Shown: positions 16,038 through 24,159 of the stretch, in pieces
How the letters are laid out: each line of letters begins with the position of its first letter
Numbering within the stretch: position 1 is the stretch's first letter
Assembly: GCF_900177345.1 (NCBI RefSeq)
Contig: NZ_FWZT01000004.1
Location: 1 to 64,000, forward strand
Length of the DNA: 64,000 nt
Direction of reading: 5' to 3'
Source: Pseudobacteriovorax antillogorgiicola
Lineage (GTDB): Bacteria; Bdellovibrionota_B; Oligoflexia; Oligoflexales; Oligoflexaceae
Notes under the pieces: model-generated
What the model was told of the DNA's origin: nothing
The model's database searches: none
What the model saw: the letters and a program-made list of their open reading frames with translations, nothing else
Translations under genes and position numbers: made by a program

Positions 16038-16412
16038 ATGCGTATGATACTGGCCATTGATGATTCAAAGGTAGCCTTAATGCAGGTTAAAAAGTATGTT
16101 CATAAGATATTTCCCGACTGCGAACTCATCAGCAGCACGAGCCCTAGCGAGGGAATCGAATTAGCAAAGAAACATGGCAACAATATTGATCTTGCCATCA
16201 TTGACTTTAACATGAAGGAAATGACTGGTCTTGAGGTGTTGGAGTCGATCTGCGACTCCGTGGATATCAACAAAATTGTTATTTGTACTGCGAATCTTCA
16301 AAAGATCCTGGAAGCCAAAGTCACAGAACGAGGTGCTCGATATGTTGAGAAACCTTTGAGTCAAGAGAAGATGAATCAGATTTGCGAAGAGCAGAGTCGA
16401 AAAGCATCTTAG
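16038..16412 (+). CDS. Stand-alone REC protein paired with CheC
   Basis: A full-length 124-residue receiver preceded by aaaaggagttcgct. The key residues are D8/D9 (AIDDSK), phospho-Asp D56 (IIDFNMK), Thr T84 (VICTAN) and Lys K105 (VEKPLS). It is a paralogue of the REC at 18565: both have IDDSK, D56-FNM and K105-PLS at identical positions. Each is directly followed by a CheC-type gene, so the phosphatase next door is the likely partner that removes its phosphate (inference). No output domain. Confidence 0.9.
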   Translation: MRMILAIDDSKVALMQVKKYVHKIFPDCELISSTSPSEGIELAKKHGNNIDLAIIDFNMKEMTGLEVLESICDSVDINKIVICTANLQKILEAKVTERGARYVEKPLSQEKMNQICEEQSRKAS

Positions 16413-16421
16413 GAGTGTCCC

Positions 16422-17036
16422 ATGAAACTAACAGAATGGCAGGAAGAGCTTCTTAAAGAAACATTTAACTTGGGAGTGGGTAAGGCTTCTGCTTCAATCG
16501 GTGAGCTTGCTGGTTGTGAGGTTGAGCTAACTGTTCCTGAGGTTCAAATTTGTCAGCTCAAAACCTTGGTCAATGATATCTCAGCGATGGAAGGCAGCAG
16601 CCTCTCCGCTGTCATTCAAACCTACTCGGGGCCTTTCGAAGGAACAGCAATGATGCTCTATTCAGAAGAGGCTAGCCTCGATCTCGTGCGCTTGATTATG
16701 GGTTCCGATACTCCCTCCGAGCAGCTTTCAGAGTTAGAGTACGATGCTCTCTGCGAAGTGGGTAATATTGTACTCAACGGCTGTCTATCGTCTCTTGGTG
16801 GGCTATTTGAAGCGGAGATTGAAACAGAACTACCAGAACTTCTTTCAGGAACTACAAAAGATGTTCTTACCCTCGAAGGAAAGCTCGACGAAGGAAAACA
16901 AGTGGTCTTTCTGAAGATGGGATTTCAAGTGGCGACGGGTAAATTGCAAGGTTATCTAAGCTTTATCCTTGATACTGATAAAATACATAATCTTTTAGAA
17001 TGCCTGGAAAATTACTATAGGAAAATCAGTGCATGA
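16422..17036 (+). CDS. CheC-type phosphatase with two intact active sites
   Basis: CheC/CheX/FliY-family enzymes dephosphorylate CheY-like receivers. Two pseudo-symmetric helices carry the signature E-x-x-N: LKETFNLGVGKA (E13, N16) and LCEVGNIVLNG (E112, N115, N119). Both are complete, as in true CheC. Length 204 residues matches CheC. Its stop overlaps the next start (ATGA at 17033-17036), so translation is coupled to the kinase. The REC gene just upstream is its probable substrate. Chemoreceptors and CheD are absent from the window, so it probably works in a relay other than chemotaxis. Confidence 0.87.
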   Translation: MKLTEWQEELLKETFNLGVGKASASIGELAGCEVELTVPEVQICQLKTLVNDISAMEGSSLSAVIQTYSGPFEGTAMMLYSEEASLDLVRLIMGSDTPSEQLSELEYDALCEVGNIVLNGCLSSLGGLFEAEIETELPELLSGTTKDVLTLEGKLDEGKQVVFLKMGFQVATGKLQGYLSFILDTDKIHNLLECLENYYRKISA

Positions 17037-18550
17037 GGAACAAGATTCCAAGGCCTTTACTGGAAACTGCGGTTTACTCAGCAGACTACGGTATTATCAT
17101 TCTTAACAGTAAAGAAGAAGTTCTTGTGTGGAATGACTGGCTTGCTAAGCACTCTGGTGTTGCGAGCGAGGAAGCCTTGGGCCGAAAATTGGGCGAAATA
17201 TTCAACCTTGAAGACAAGAGCAAGGTCCTCAAAGCGGTGAGGGAATCTCTTGTTCAGGGCAAGAGCACCCTACTGTCTCAGTCCTTTAATCCCCATCACC
17301 TTCCCCTCTATCGCAAGGTAAGCAAGAAATCCCCCATGACGCAGAGGATTGTCGCCAGACCTCAAAAGTTTGAAGGCGAGCGATATTGTTTTCTTGAAAT
17401 TACCGACCAAAGTGCAGGTGCGGAAAGGGAAAAGTACCTTGCTAGAACCAAAGATTATATAGGTAAAGTGATCGAGTCGATTCAAGAAGTTATGATTATT
17501 CTGGACGCAGATCATATTATTTGTGAGGTCAATAAGGTTGCGACTCAGGTTCTAGGCTATCAGGCGGATGAGATGGTTGGCAAGCCACTGGATATGCTAC
17601 TCTGTGAGAGTGGTGATCAATCAGCTCATGACTTCATATCTGCGGATATGGAGAAGCCGTTGAAAGACCTTGAAGTTACAATGAGGACTAAATCTGGTAG
17701 CCAACTAACGGTGATCCTATCGGGCTCCCATATCAACCGTAAGGATAACGAGGATACCAGATTTGTTGCGATAGCTAAGGATATTACGGAAAGACGTAGG
17801 GCCGAGGAACAGGTTGTGGCCCAAAAAGCACAGCTCGCAGCAGCATCAAAGCTGTCAGCCCTGGGAGAGATGGCCGGGGGGGTGGCACACGAGATCAATA
17901 ACCCAGTGGCGATCATACACGGGCTTGCCTATCGACTCAATAAGACCCTCAAGAAGCAGGGGATACCAGAGGATTCGGACCTATTTAACATCATCTCTGA
18001 AATCGACCAAACTACCACTAGAATCACTAAGATTATTAAAGGCCTTAAAGCCTTTTCTCGTAGCGGTGATAAAGATGACTTTATGCCAGCTAGCCTAAAG
18101 CAAATAGTTGATGATACCCTCGCGCTATGTGCTGAAAGCTTTAAAATGGTTGGAATCACCTTGGAAGTCACCGACGTTCCTGACAACCTCGTGGTTGAGT
18201 GTCGGCAAATACAAATTTCTCAGGTACTTCTCAACCTCTTGAATAATGCTAAAGATGCGGTGAATGATCTCGATGATCGTTGGATCCGGGTGTGTGTTCG
18301 TGCGAGTGATGAAAAAGTCATGGTCAGCGTCGAGGATTCAGGGTCTGGGATTCCTGAAGATAACATCGAGAAGCTATTCCAACCATTTTTCACAACCAAG
18401 CCTGCCGGGCATGGCACAGGGCTAGGACTTAGCATCTCGAAGGGGCTCATAGAAGACCACCATGGTCATTTTTTTTATGACTCGAAATCTGGGAACACGC
18501 GTTTTGTAATCATACTTCCGTTAAGACAAACTCGCGATAAGGTTGCTTAA
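17033..18550 (+). CDS. PAS-PAS sensor histidine kinase, soluble
   Basis: The cytoplasmic kinase of the operon. Two PAS domains (about residues 8-125 and 142-258) precede the HisKA domain with the phospho-His H286 in GEMAGGVAHEINNP. The HATPase region has VLLNLLNNAKDAV (N box), DSGSGIP (G1), and GHGTGLGLSISK (G2). No transmembrane segment or receiver is present. The kinase closely resembles the one at 55297 in its catalytic half. It is the only conventional kinase in the seven-gene operon, so it is the probable phosphate source for the HPt-REC and REC proteins around it. Confidence 0.92.
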   Translation: MRNKIPRPLLETAVYSADYGIIILNSKEEVLVWNDWLAKHSGVASEEALGRKLGEIFNLEDKSKVLKAVRESLVQGKSTLLSQSFNPHHLPLYRKVSKKSPMTQRIVARPQKFEGERYCFLEITDQSAGAEREKYLARTKDYIGKVIESIQEVMIILDADHIICEVNKVATQVLGYQADEMVGKPLDMLLCESGDQSAHDFISADMEKPLKDLEVTMRTKSGSQLTVILSGSHINRKDNEDTRFVAIAKDITERRRAEEQVVAQKAQLAAASKLSALGEMAGGVAHEINNPVAIIHGLAYRLNKTLKKQGIPEDSDLFNIISEIDQTTTRITKIIKGLKAFSRSGDKDDFMPASLKQIVDDTLALCAESFKMVGITLEVTDVPDNLVVECRQIQISQVLLNLLNNAKDAVNDLDDRWIRVCVRASDEKVMVSVEDSGSGIPEDNIEKLFQPFFTTKPAGHGTGLGLSISKGLIEDHHGHFFYDSKSGNTRFVIILPLRQTRDKVA

Positions 18551-18564
18551 ATAGGAGATACCCA

Positions 18565-18945
18565 TTGAAATCAGTTCTACTTATTGATGATAGTAAGTTT
18601 TCCTGTAAGCGGGAAGGTGAGATGATTCAAAATTTTCACTCTGGAGTCGATGTTACACTAGCCTATTTGCCAAGCGATGCGATTCGGTTGATTCGAGACG
18701 AAGGCAAAATCTTTGACCTGATCTTTTTAGATTTCAATATGCCGGAAATGAATGGCTTGCAGCTGCTAGATGAGCTGAAAGATCATGTGGATCTTGCCAA
18801 AGTAATACTACTCACGGCGACTTCGGCTTTTGCTACAAAGTCTCAAACCCTTCCCGAGGGGGTGAGGTTGATCCAAAAGCCCCTTTCCATCGAAAAGTTG
18901 GAAGCCACCTTAGGCAAAGACGAACTTCAAGAGCAGGCATCATGA
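18565..18945 (+). CDS. Stand-alone REC protein, second REC-CheC module
   Basis: TTG start preceded by taggagata. The acidic pair is D8/D9 (LIDDSK), phospho-Asp D56 (FLDFNMPEMNG), Thr in LLTAT and Lys K105 (IQKPLS). It has no output domain. Key positions coincide with those of the REC at 16038, which points to a duplication within the operon. The last codons overlap the next gene (ATGA at 18942-18945). Confidence 0.9.
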   Translation: MKSVLLIDDSKFSCKREGEMIQNFHSGVDVTLAYLPSDAIRLIRDEGKIFDLIFLDFNMPEMNGLQLLDELKDHVDLAKVILLTATSAFATKSQTLPEGVRLIQKPLSIEKLEATLGKDELQEQAS

Positions 18946-19499
18946 TTCAAGTCGTTCCAAATGATTGGGAAGTTCGTATCAAGCGTATGTTTGATCAGGG
19001 GCTAGATCAGGCAACTCAAAATCTGAGTCAAATGTTTCAAGAGGAGACCAGCTTCTCTATTGAAGATTCATCTGTCGTATCATTTGGCCCCCAATCCAGC
19101 CAAAGCCTTTTGAAACCTTATGTCGAGGCCTATGGAATCGAACTGAGTGGGGGGACAGAGGTTCTCGGTATGGCAGCACTTCTCTTTTCTGATCAAGAAG
19201 CTGATCATCTGGTGGCAGATATCTGCCAAGAAGATAATGTATCTGATGACTACAAAACTGACGTTCTTTGTGAACTAAGTAATATTATCATCAACACCTG
19301 CATCCAAGAACTAGCACCAGAGCTTCATGATAATGTTATGGGCGGGATTCCTCACCGATTGCAAGAGGCTCTACAGAAGCAAATCCTTGATAGTGCTAGC
19401 TATTTACTTCTAAGTTCAAAGTTTGTTAATCGTCGGCGAGATCTTAGTGGTACGGTAACGATTATGTTACCAATGCAAGCATTTAGAATAGCAGCCTAA
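18942..19499 (+). CDS. CheC/CheX-like phosphatase with one degenerate site
   Basis: The 185-residue protein aligns with the CheC at 16422. The second active helix is intact, VLCELSNIIINTC (E111, N114, N118). The first helix, IKRMFDQGLDQA, has lost both the Glu and the Asn (to Arg and Asp). One-site enzymes of the CheX/CheC type are known, so it is probably still active. It ends the seven-gene operon, translation-coupled to the REC gene before it. No terminator hairpin is obvious before the convergent gene, which ends at 19521. Confidence 0.8.
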   Translation: MIQVVPNDWEVRIKRMFDQGLDQATQNLSQMFQEETSFSIEDSSVVSFGPQSSQSLLKPYVEAYGIELSGGTEVLGMAALLFSDQEADHLVADICQEDNVSDDYKTDVLCELSNIIINTCIQELAPELHDNVMGGIPHRLQEALQKQILDSASYLLLSSKFVNRRRDLSGTVTIMLPMQAFRIAA

Positions 19500-19520
19500 G
19501 AATTTGCAATGATTTTTTAA

Positions 19521-20237
19521 CTAAGCATTGGGCACGTAGCTCTTGCTGTTTAATGCTTTGTAGTCATCGATGATCTTATCGATATCGGGATCTTCAAGGA
19601 AGGTAAGTTCTGCTCCAAATCCTGGAGGTAAATCACCCTCGCTTTGTTTTCGGGTCCATAGTACTTGGGCTTGGCCATTGAGGGGCTTTAATTCATCAAA
19701 CGTAAAGGTGAAAGCGACTACATCGCCAGGCCGTGGCATTTCCTTGGGATCAGCTAAAAAGAAGCCTCCGGTTCCTAGGCGTAGCCGTCCTTGGGCGGAT
19801 TCTGCTGAACTAAAGTTCTCTGCGAGGCTAAGCACCGGGGAATCAATCTTATTTTCGACTCCCCACCGACTCGCTATGGGAGTTAGCTTTGATTTTACAG
19901 TTTCGATAAGTGCTTCATAGTCGATTGGTTTGGGAAACACAGCCTGTGCTCCTTTAACTAAGGCTTCTTGAACTGTATTTTCAGAGAAGGCTGTGACGAG
20001 AATCACTGGGGGTGGGTTATCCATGGTTTCCTGGATGCGATCTAGGAGTTCGATCCCCGACATGTTCGGCATTTTTACATCCGAAACCACAATATCAATT
20101 TCATGATTTGCCATAAGGTTGAGCGCTTCCTGACCAGAACCAGCACTGATAACGTGAAAGCCAGCATCCTCTAGCTCTTCAGATACGATTCTACGAATAA
20201 GGTGTTCATCGTCGAGAACCAGAACAGTTGAACTCAA
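19521..20237 (-). CDS. REC-PilZ response regulator
   Basis: The receiver domain (about residues 1-120) has LDDEH, phospho-Asp D53 (VSDVKMP), T82 and K103 (FPKPID). The C-terminal about 100 residues look like a PilZ-type beta-barrel: GRLRLGTGGFFLADP, then MPRPGDVVAFTFTFD, and LNGQAQVLWTRK. The canonical RxxxR c-di-GMP motif is not clear. It resembles the atypical PilZ group found in myxobacteria and relatives. TTG start after agggaggctcgc. Convergent with the REC-CheC operon. It may couple phosphorelay input to surface motility or c-di-GMP (inference). Confidence 0.78.
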   Translation of the reverse strand: MSSTVLVLDDEHLIRRIVSEELEDAGFHVISAGSGQEALNLMANHEIDIVVSDVKMPNMSGIELLDRIQETMDNPPPVILVTAFSENTVQEALVKGAQAVFPKPIDYEALIETVKSKLTPIASRWGVENKIDSPVLSLAENFSSAESAQGRLRLGTGGFFLADPKEMPRPGDVVAFTFTFDELKPLNGQAQVLWTRKQSEGDLPPGFGAELTFLEDPDIDKIIDDYKALNSKSYVPNA

Positions 20238-20387
20238 GCGAGCCTCCCTATGAGTACGGACGCTTCCCCATAAGCTAGCATCATTGCCTTGGAAATTTAT
20301 GCATCAAGGAACTATTATAGGACATTGTAGCGATATCGTGAAAGATTTTCTACAATAGCCTTGACATCAATCGTTCATGAGCAGCAT

Positions 20388-21989
20388 ATGGCAGAGAATA
20401 AATACTGGGTTTGTGCCCTTGGAGTCGAAGCAGCTTCACGGCAGATCCTTGATCAAGTAGTGACGTCCTGTGGCTTTAGGTTCGCTGACTTTGAAGCGAG
20501 TCAGGGTCTCTATGACTTTCTCTCTAAGAAACACTTGTTCGCAGCTTTGATCTTGATTGACCAACATGTAGGGGGGGAAGATGCCTATGTGGTGAGGCAA
20601 TATTTATTGGATCAAGGCTGGGATATACCAACTGTGGTACGCTTAGATGAAATGGTTCACTTTGAAGAGATGGACAAAATTATCAGTCTTAGAATCTGTC
20701 GGGTCATCTCGGACTATGATGTACAAGATCTAACTAACTCCATAAAGAAGTATAACCGCCGCGAGGACCTTGAGATTGATCAAGAGATACGCGAGGCCTT
20801 TATTGAGGAATCTGGGGAGCTTCTTGAAGAGGCTGAGTCGGTGATATTAGATTTAGAAAGCAATGTGTCCGACAAGGAAGCTCTGGCAAACCTATTTCGG
20901 ATCGTTCACACGATAAAGGGTTCGTCTTCGGTTGTCGCTTGGAAGGATTTTGAGATATTTGTACATCGTTATGAAGACCTTCTGAGTCGCGTGGAGTCGG
21001 GCGAAATTCCAGTATCTTCGCAATTGGGCGATGTCCTACTGCTAGGCTTTGACCGGATCAAGATCCTTATTGAGGCAATAAGCTCGGAATCCGAAAATCG
21101 AGATTTTGATGTGTCTCAGTGGATTACTGATCTTGATATTTCTGCACAAGCTGATGCAAACTCAAACAAGGGCGGAGCGAGTCGTGAACCCCAGCATCCG
21201 GGAGTCAAGTCCATCAAAGTCCCTGTGGATTCTCTAAGTCAATTAAGTTACTACGTAGCTGTCATTACAGAGAATCAGAAAAAGATGGGGCATCTGATCG
21301 ATCAACTTAGCCCGAAAAACTTTGAGCGGAAAATCCATAGCATTCAATTCATCAACAAAGAGCTACGGGATTTAGAAGAGGGCCTCATTGAGAAGCTTGA
21401 AGAGGTTCGTTGTGTGCCTGTAAAATCAGTGTTCCGGCCGTTCCCTCGCATTGTTCGTGACCTGTCTAAAACCTTGGGAAAGTCTGTTAATCTTGATTTG
21501 CGTGGAGAATCCCTTCGGATCGATAGTACGATTGCATCGGTTTTGAGCAATACCATGGTTCACCTGATAAGAAATAGCTTAGATCATGGTTTGGAATCTC
21601 CTGATGAACGATTGAAGCTTGGCAAGAGCGAGGTTGGCAGCCTGACAATCGTTGTAGAGAAAACCGAGGCTGATGTGATTGTGACGATTGAGGATGATGG
21701 TCAGGGGGTAAATCTGAAACGAGTTTGTGAAATTGCTGAGAAAAAAGGCTTGTACGATTCGACAACCTTGGAGTCAATGAGTGACGAGGAAAAAGCCAAT
21801 ATTATCTTTAGCCCTGGGTTCAGTACCTCCCAATCGGTCAGTCAGGTATCCGGGCGAGGCGTGGGTATGGACATGGTGAAGCAAACGGTCAGCTCCCTTG
21901 GTGGCTCTATTGCAATTGAATCCCAAGCTGGCAAGGGATCTCGCATTCGGTTAAGCTTTTCAAAGGGGCAGAATGTGATTTATTTCTGA
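20388..21989 (+). CDS. CheA-like kinase with N-terminal pseudo-REC and no CheW-binding domain
   Basis: ATG 20388 is chosen; the frame opens at TTG 20361. Residues 1-120 resemble a receiver (AALILIDQHVGGEDAY) that lacks the acidic pair. The HPt domain has its His in FRIVHTIKGSSS (about 174). It is followed by a P3-like dimerisation helix region and a CheA-type ATPase (VHLIRNSLDHGLE, EDDGQGVN, GRGVGMDMV). The chain stops right after the ATPase (RIRLSFSKGQ), so the C-terminal CheW-like regulatory domain of real CheA is missing. Membership of a receptor array is therefore unlikely. It is convergent with the kinase at 21996. Confidence 0.88.
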   Translation: MAENKYWVCALGVEAASRQILDQVVTSCGFRFADFEASQGLYDFLSKKHLFAALILIDQHVGGEDAYVVRQYLLDQGWDIPTVVRLDEMVHFEEMDKIISLRICRVISDYDVQDLTNSIKKYNRREDLEIDQEIREAFIEESGELLEEAESVILDLESNVSDKEALANLFRIVHTIKGSSSVVAWKDFEIFVHRYEDLLSRVESGEIPVSSQLGDVLLLGFDRIKILIEAISSESENRDFDVSQWITDLDISAQADANSNKGGASREPQHPGVKSIKVPVDSLSQLSYYVAVITENQKKMGHLIDQLSPKNFERKIHSIQFINKELRDLEEGLIEKLEEVRCVPVKSVFRPFPRIVRDLSKTLGKSVNLDLRGESLRIDSTIASVLSNTMVHLIRNSLDHGLESPDERLKLGKSEVGSLTIVVEKTEADVIVTIEDDGQGVNLKRVCEIAEKKGLYDSTTLESMSDEEKANIIFSPGFSTSQSVSQVSGRGVGMDMVKQTVSSLGGSIAIESQAGKGSRIRLSFSKGQNVIYF

Positions 21990-21995
21990 GTCACT

Positions 21996-23999
21996 TTAAG
22001 CACTCTGATCATTGATTTGCCCTGGGGTCTTCGGCAGAGTCAAAGAGAAGGTGGCACCTTTGCCAACTCCAGGACTTTCTACCACCAGAACCCCACCAAG
22101 TTCATAAGCCATGAGCGAGCTACTATGGAGCCCCAAGCCATTGCCTGTATTTTTCGTGGTAAAGCCAAAGTTAAATATCTTCACTTGGTTTTCAGGAGAG
22201 ATACCGCATCCATTGTCCCTTATGGAAAAGCTGATTTCAGTCTCCGTCTCCGAGGCCAAAGCTTGAATCCATACCTGGCGCGATTGAGCGTCGGGGGGAA
22301 AGGCTTGGATGGCATTAAGGAGAAGGTTTACGAGAATCTGGGACACTTTGCTTTGGACCGATGTTAGAGTCGTCTTATCTGCAATATCGACATGAATCTT
22401 CACTTTGTTTTTTTGAATTTCTAAGTAGCAAAGATCGAGAACTTTATCGATGATCGACTGGAGAGTCATTACCTCTTCAAGATCGGGAATCTTAGCATAA
22501 TTAAGCTGTAGCTTCACAATCTCATCGACATTTTGAAGCCCTCGCCGAATGCGTTCTAGGTTGGTAATCCGTTCTTCTTTATTGTGCTCCTCTTCAGAGT
22601 TCAGAAGATTCCAGAAGTTTAAAACTTCGCGGCCTTCCGCTTGAAGATAGACTTCCAATTCAGGTACCTTCTCGCGTACAAGAGCGACAAAGTTTTTCGC
22701 TCGGTTGGGATAAAAGTCCCTGTGAGCCTGATCGAGAGCCTCCGAACAGCTTACAAAAAGAGATGTCATAATATTACCGATATTATGAAGAAAGCCGATA
22801 GCCACTTCAGCCATTCCAGCTTTTCTTGAGGCCTCAACCAACTCTCTTTGATTCGCTGTAAGCTGTTCTGTTTTCTTGATAACCTCATACTCGATGAGCC
22901 TCAAGATTCTAAGATTTTCGAGTCTCGATACAGCGGCACCAGCTAGAGTTTCTAGGTAATTCTGGTCGATACTGGTGACGGCTTTCTGATGATCCAAGTG
23001 GGCGACGATCAAACCGAAGCACGTCTTATCAAAGTTTACCAGAGGGACAAATATGTTTTGGCCTTCCATATAGGGGGCCACGTCGATCGAGGCACGGGCG
23101 ATCGCTTTCTGACCATGGGTTAGAATATCTTGTTTCTGGCTTTGCCAGAAGCTTACGAGGTTCGGTACAGTGATCATTCCACGGTCGTTGCTTTCGATAA
23201 AAATGATATGTTCTGCACGGAGTTTCTGTTTGAAAGAGTTGAGCAATAAGCTGTGAACATCAGCTTCGTGGCTGAGCCGCGCAATTCTAAGGCTAATATC
23301 ATTGATAGCGACAAGATCCATAATCTTCGTCCGAATGGAGTCACGCATGAGCATGAAGCTTTCGGCAAGGCTTCCTAACTCGTCTTGAGACTCCACAATG
23401 AAGTTATGGTTAAGATCACCTTCTGAAAGACGCTTCGCTCCATGGCTCAGAGTCTCCAAGGGCGTTTTTATAATGTTGCTCAGGTAGCGTGATGTTACCA
23501 GGGCAACCACCAGAGTTGCCAATAGACCCATAATAAGTGCAAATAGCGTTGTTTCGATCACCCGCTTGCGCATATGGGATAAGTCGAAAGCCACGGTTAT
23601 TAGAGCTATAAACTCCTGATCACGATAAATCTCCCGAGATTTACAGAAATACTCTGAAGATCTGCAAAGAGTTTCGAGTGGGTTGCCAGTTGCTAGGTTA
23701 TTGGATCGATAAACGAGGTCTCCTTCGGCGCTAACGATCTCGATGCTATGAACATCAGGATCAAGGACGATTGATTGGGAAAAATCGATGATAACTTCTT
23801 GGCTAAAGTTCCAAATCGGTTCAGCGAGAGATTTGGTTGAAAGGTGAAGAGATGCATCCGATTTGGCCTCTAGGAAGGCCATTGAGTCAAGGTATTGCTT
23901 CACTCCCAAGGCGATCGATAGGATGCAGGTGCCTATAGCGATCGTGCTCAATACGCGACGATTGATGCGACTCGAAATGCTTTTTCGACCAGAAGGCAT
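21996..23999 (-). CDS. Membrane histidine kinase with HAMP, GAF-like domain and atypical H-box
   Basis: Transmembrane helices near residues 17-36 and 150-172 enclose a periplasmic sensor of about 110 residues with a cysteine pair (LCRSSEYFCKS). HAMP (about 173-225) and a GAF-like domain (about 240-370) follow. The phospho-acceptor helix reads AEVAIGFLHNIGNIMTSL, with His followed by N-I-G-N rather than E-x-x-N/P. The HATPase domain is complete (VNLLLNAIQAF, DNGCGIS, TGNGLGLHSS). No receiver is attached. It probably signals to one of the nearby REC proteins. The start is ATG 23999 with aggtaagat upstream. Confidence 0.88.
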   Translation of the reverse strand: MPSGRKSISSRINRRVLSTIAIGTCILSIALGVKQYLDSMAFLEAKSDASLHLSTKSLAEPIWNFSQEVIIDFSQSIVLDPDVHSIEIVSAEGDLVYRSNNLATGNPLETLCRSSEYFCKSREIYRDQEFIALITVAFDLSHMRKRVIETTLFALIMGLLATLVVALVTSRYLSNIIKTPLETLSHGAKRLSEGDLNHNFIVESQDELGSLAESFMLMRDSIRTKIMDLVAINDISLRIARLSHEADVHSLLLNSFKQKLRAEHIIFIESNDRGMITVPNLVSFWQSQKQDILTHGQKAIARASIDVAPYMEGQNIFVPLVNFDKTCFGLIVAHLDHQKAVTSIDQNYLETLAGAAVSRLENLRILRLIEYEVIKKTEQLTANQRELVEASRKAGMAEVAIGFLHNIGNIMTSLFVSCSEALDQAHRDFYPNRAKNFVALVREKVPELEVYLQAEGREVLNFWNLLNSEEEHNKEERITNLERIRRGLQNVDEIVKLQLNYAKIPDLEEVMTLQSIIDKVLDLCYLEIQKNKVKIHVDIADKTTLTSVQSKVSQILVNLLLNAIQAFPPDAQSRQVWIQALASETETEISFSIRDNGCGISPENQVKIFNFGFTTKNTGNGLGLHSSSLMAYELGGVLVVESPGVGKGATFSLTLPKTPGQINDQSA

Positions 24000-24117
24000 A
24001 TCTTACCTGCTTGATGGTAACTAAACGCAATGGTCCTGAAGACTTATTCGGTCTCGCGGCCGCCGGAGCTAAGAGAGTGGGGAGGTAAGTTTTTCTGATT
24101 GAATTTATGTGGGTGGA

Positions 24118-24147
24118 AATCCATCCCGCAGAGGTGCGGGATGGATT
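24118..24147. terminator. Strong hairpin after the Oar-like receptor gene
   Basis: Perfect 12-bp stem AATCCATCCCGC / GCGGGATGGATT with a 6-base loop, 13 bp downstream (on the minus strand) of the Oar-like gene. It is followed there by tttccaccc. Confidence 0.75.
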
Positions 24148-24159
24148 GATCAGCCATTC

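Noticed and set aside
14633-21989. Ordinary flagellar chemotaxis cluster
   Set aside because: No MCP, CheW, CheD or flagellar gene is present and the CheA-like kinase lacks its CheW-like domain.
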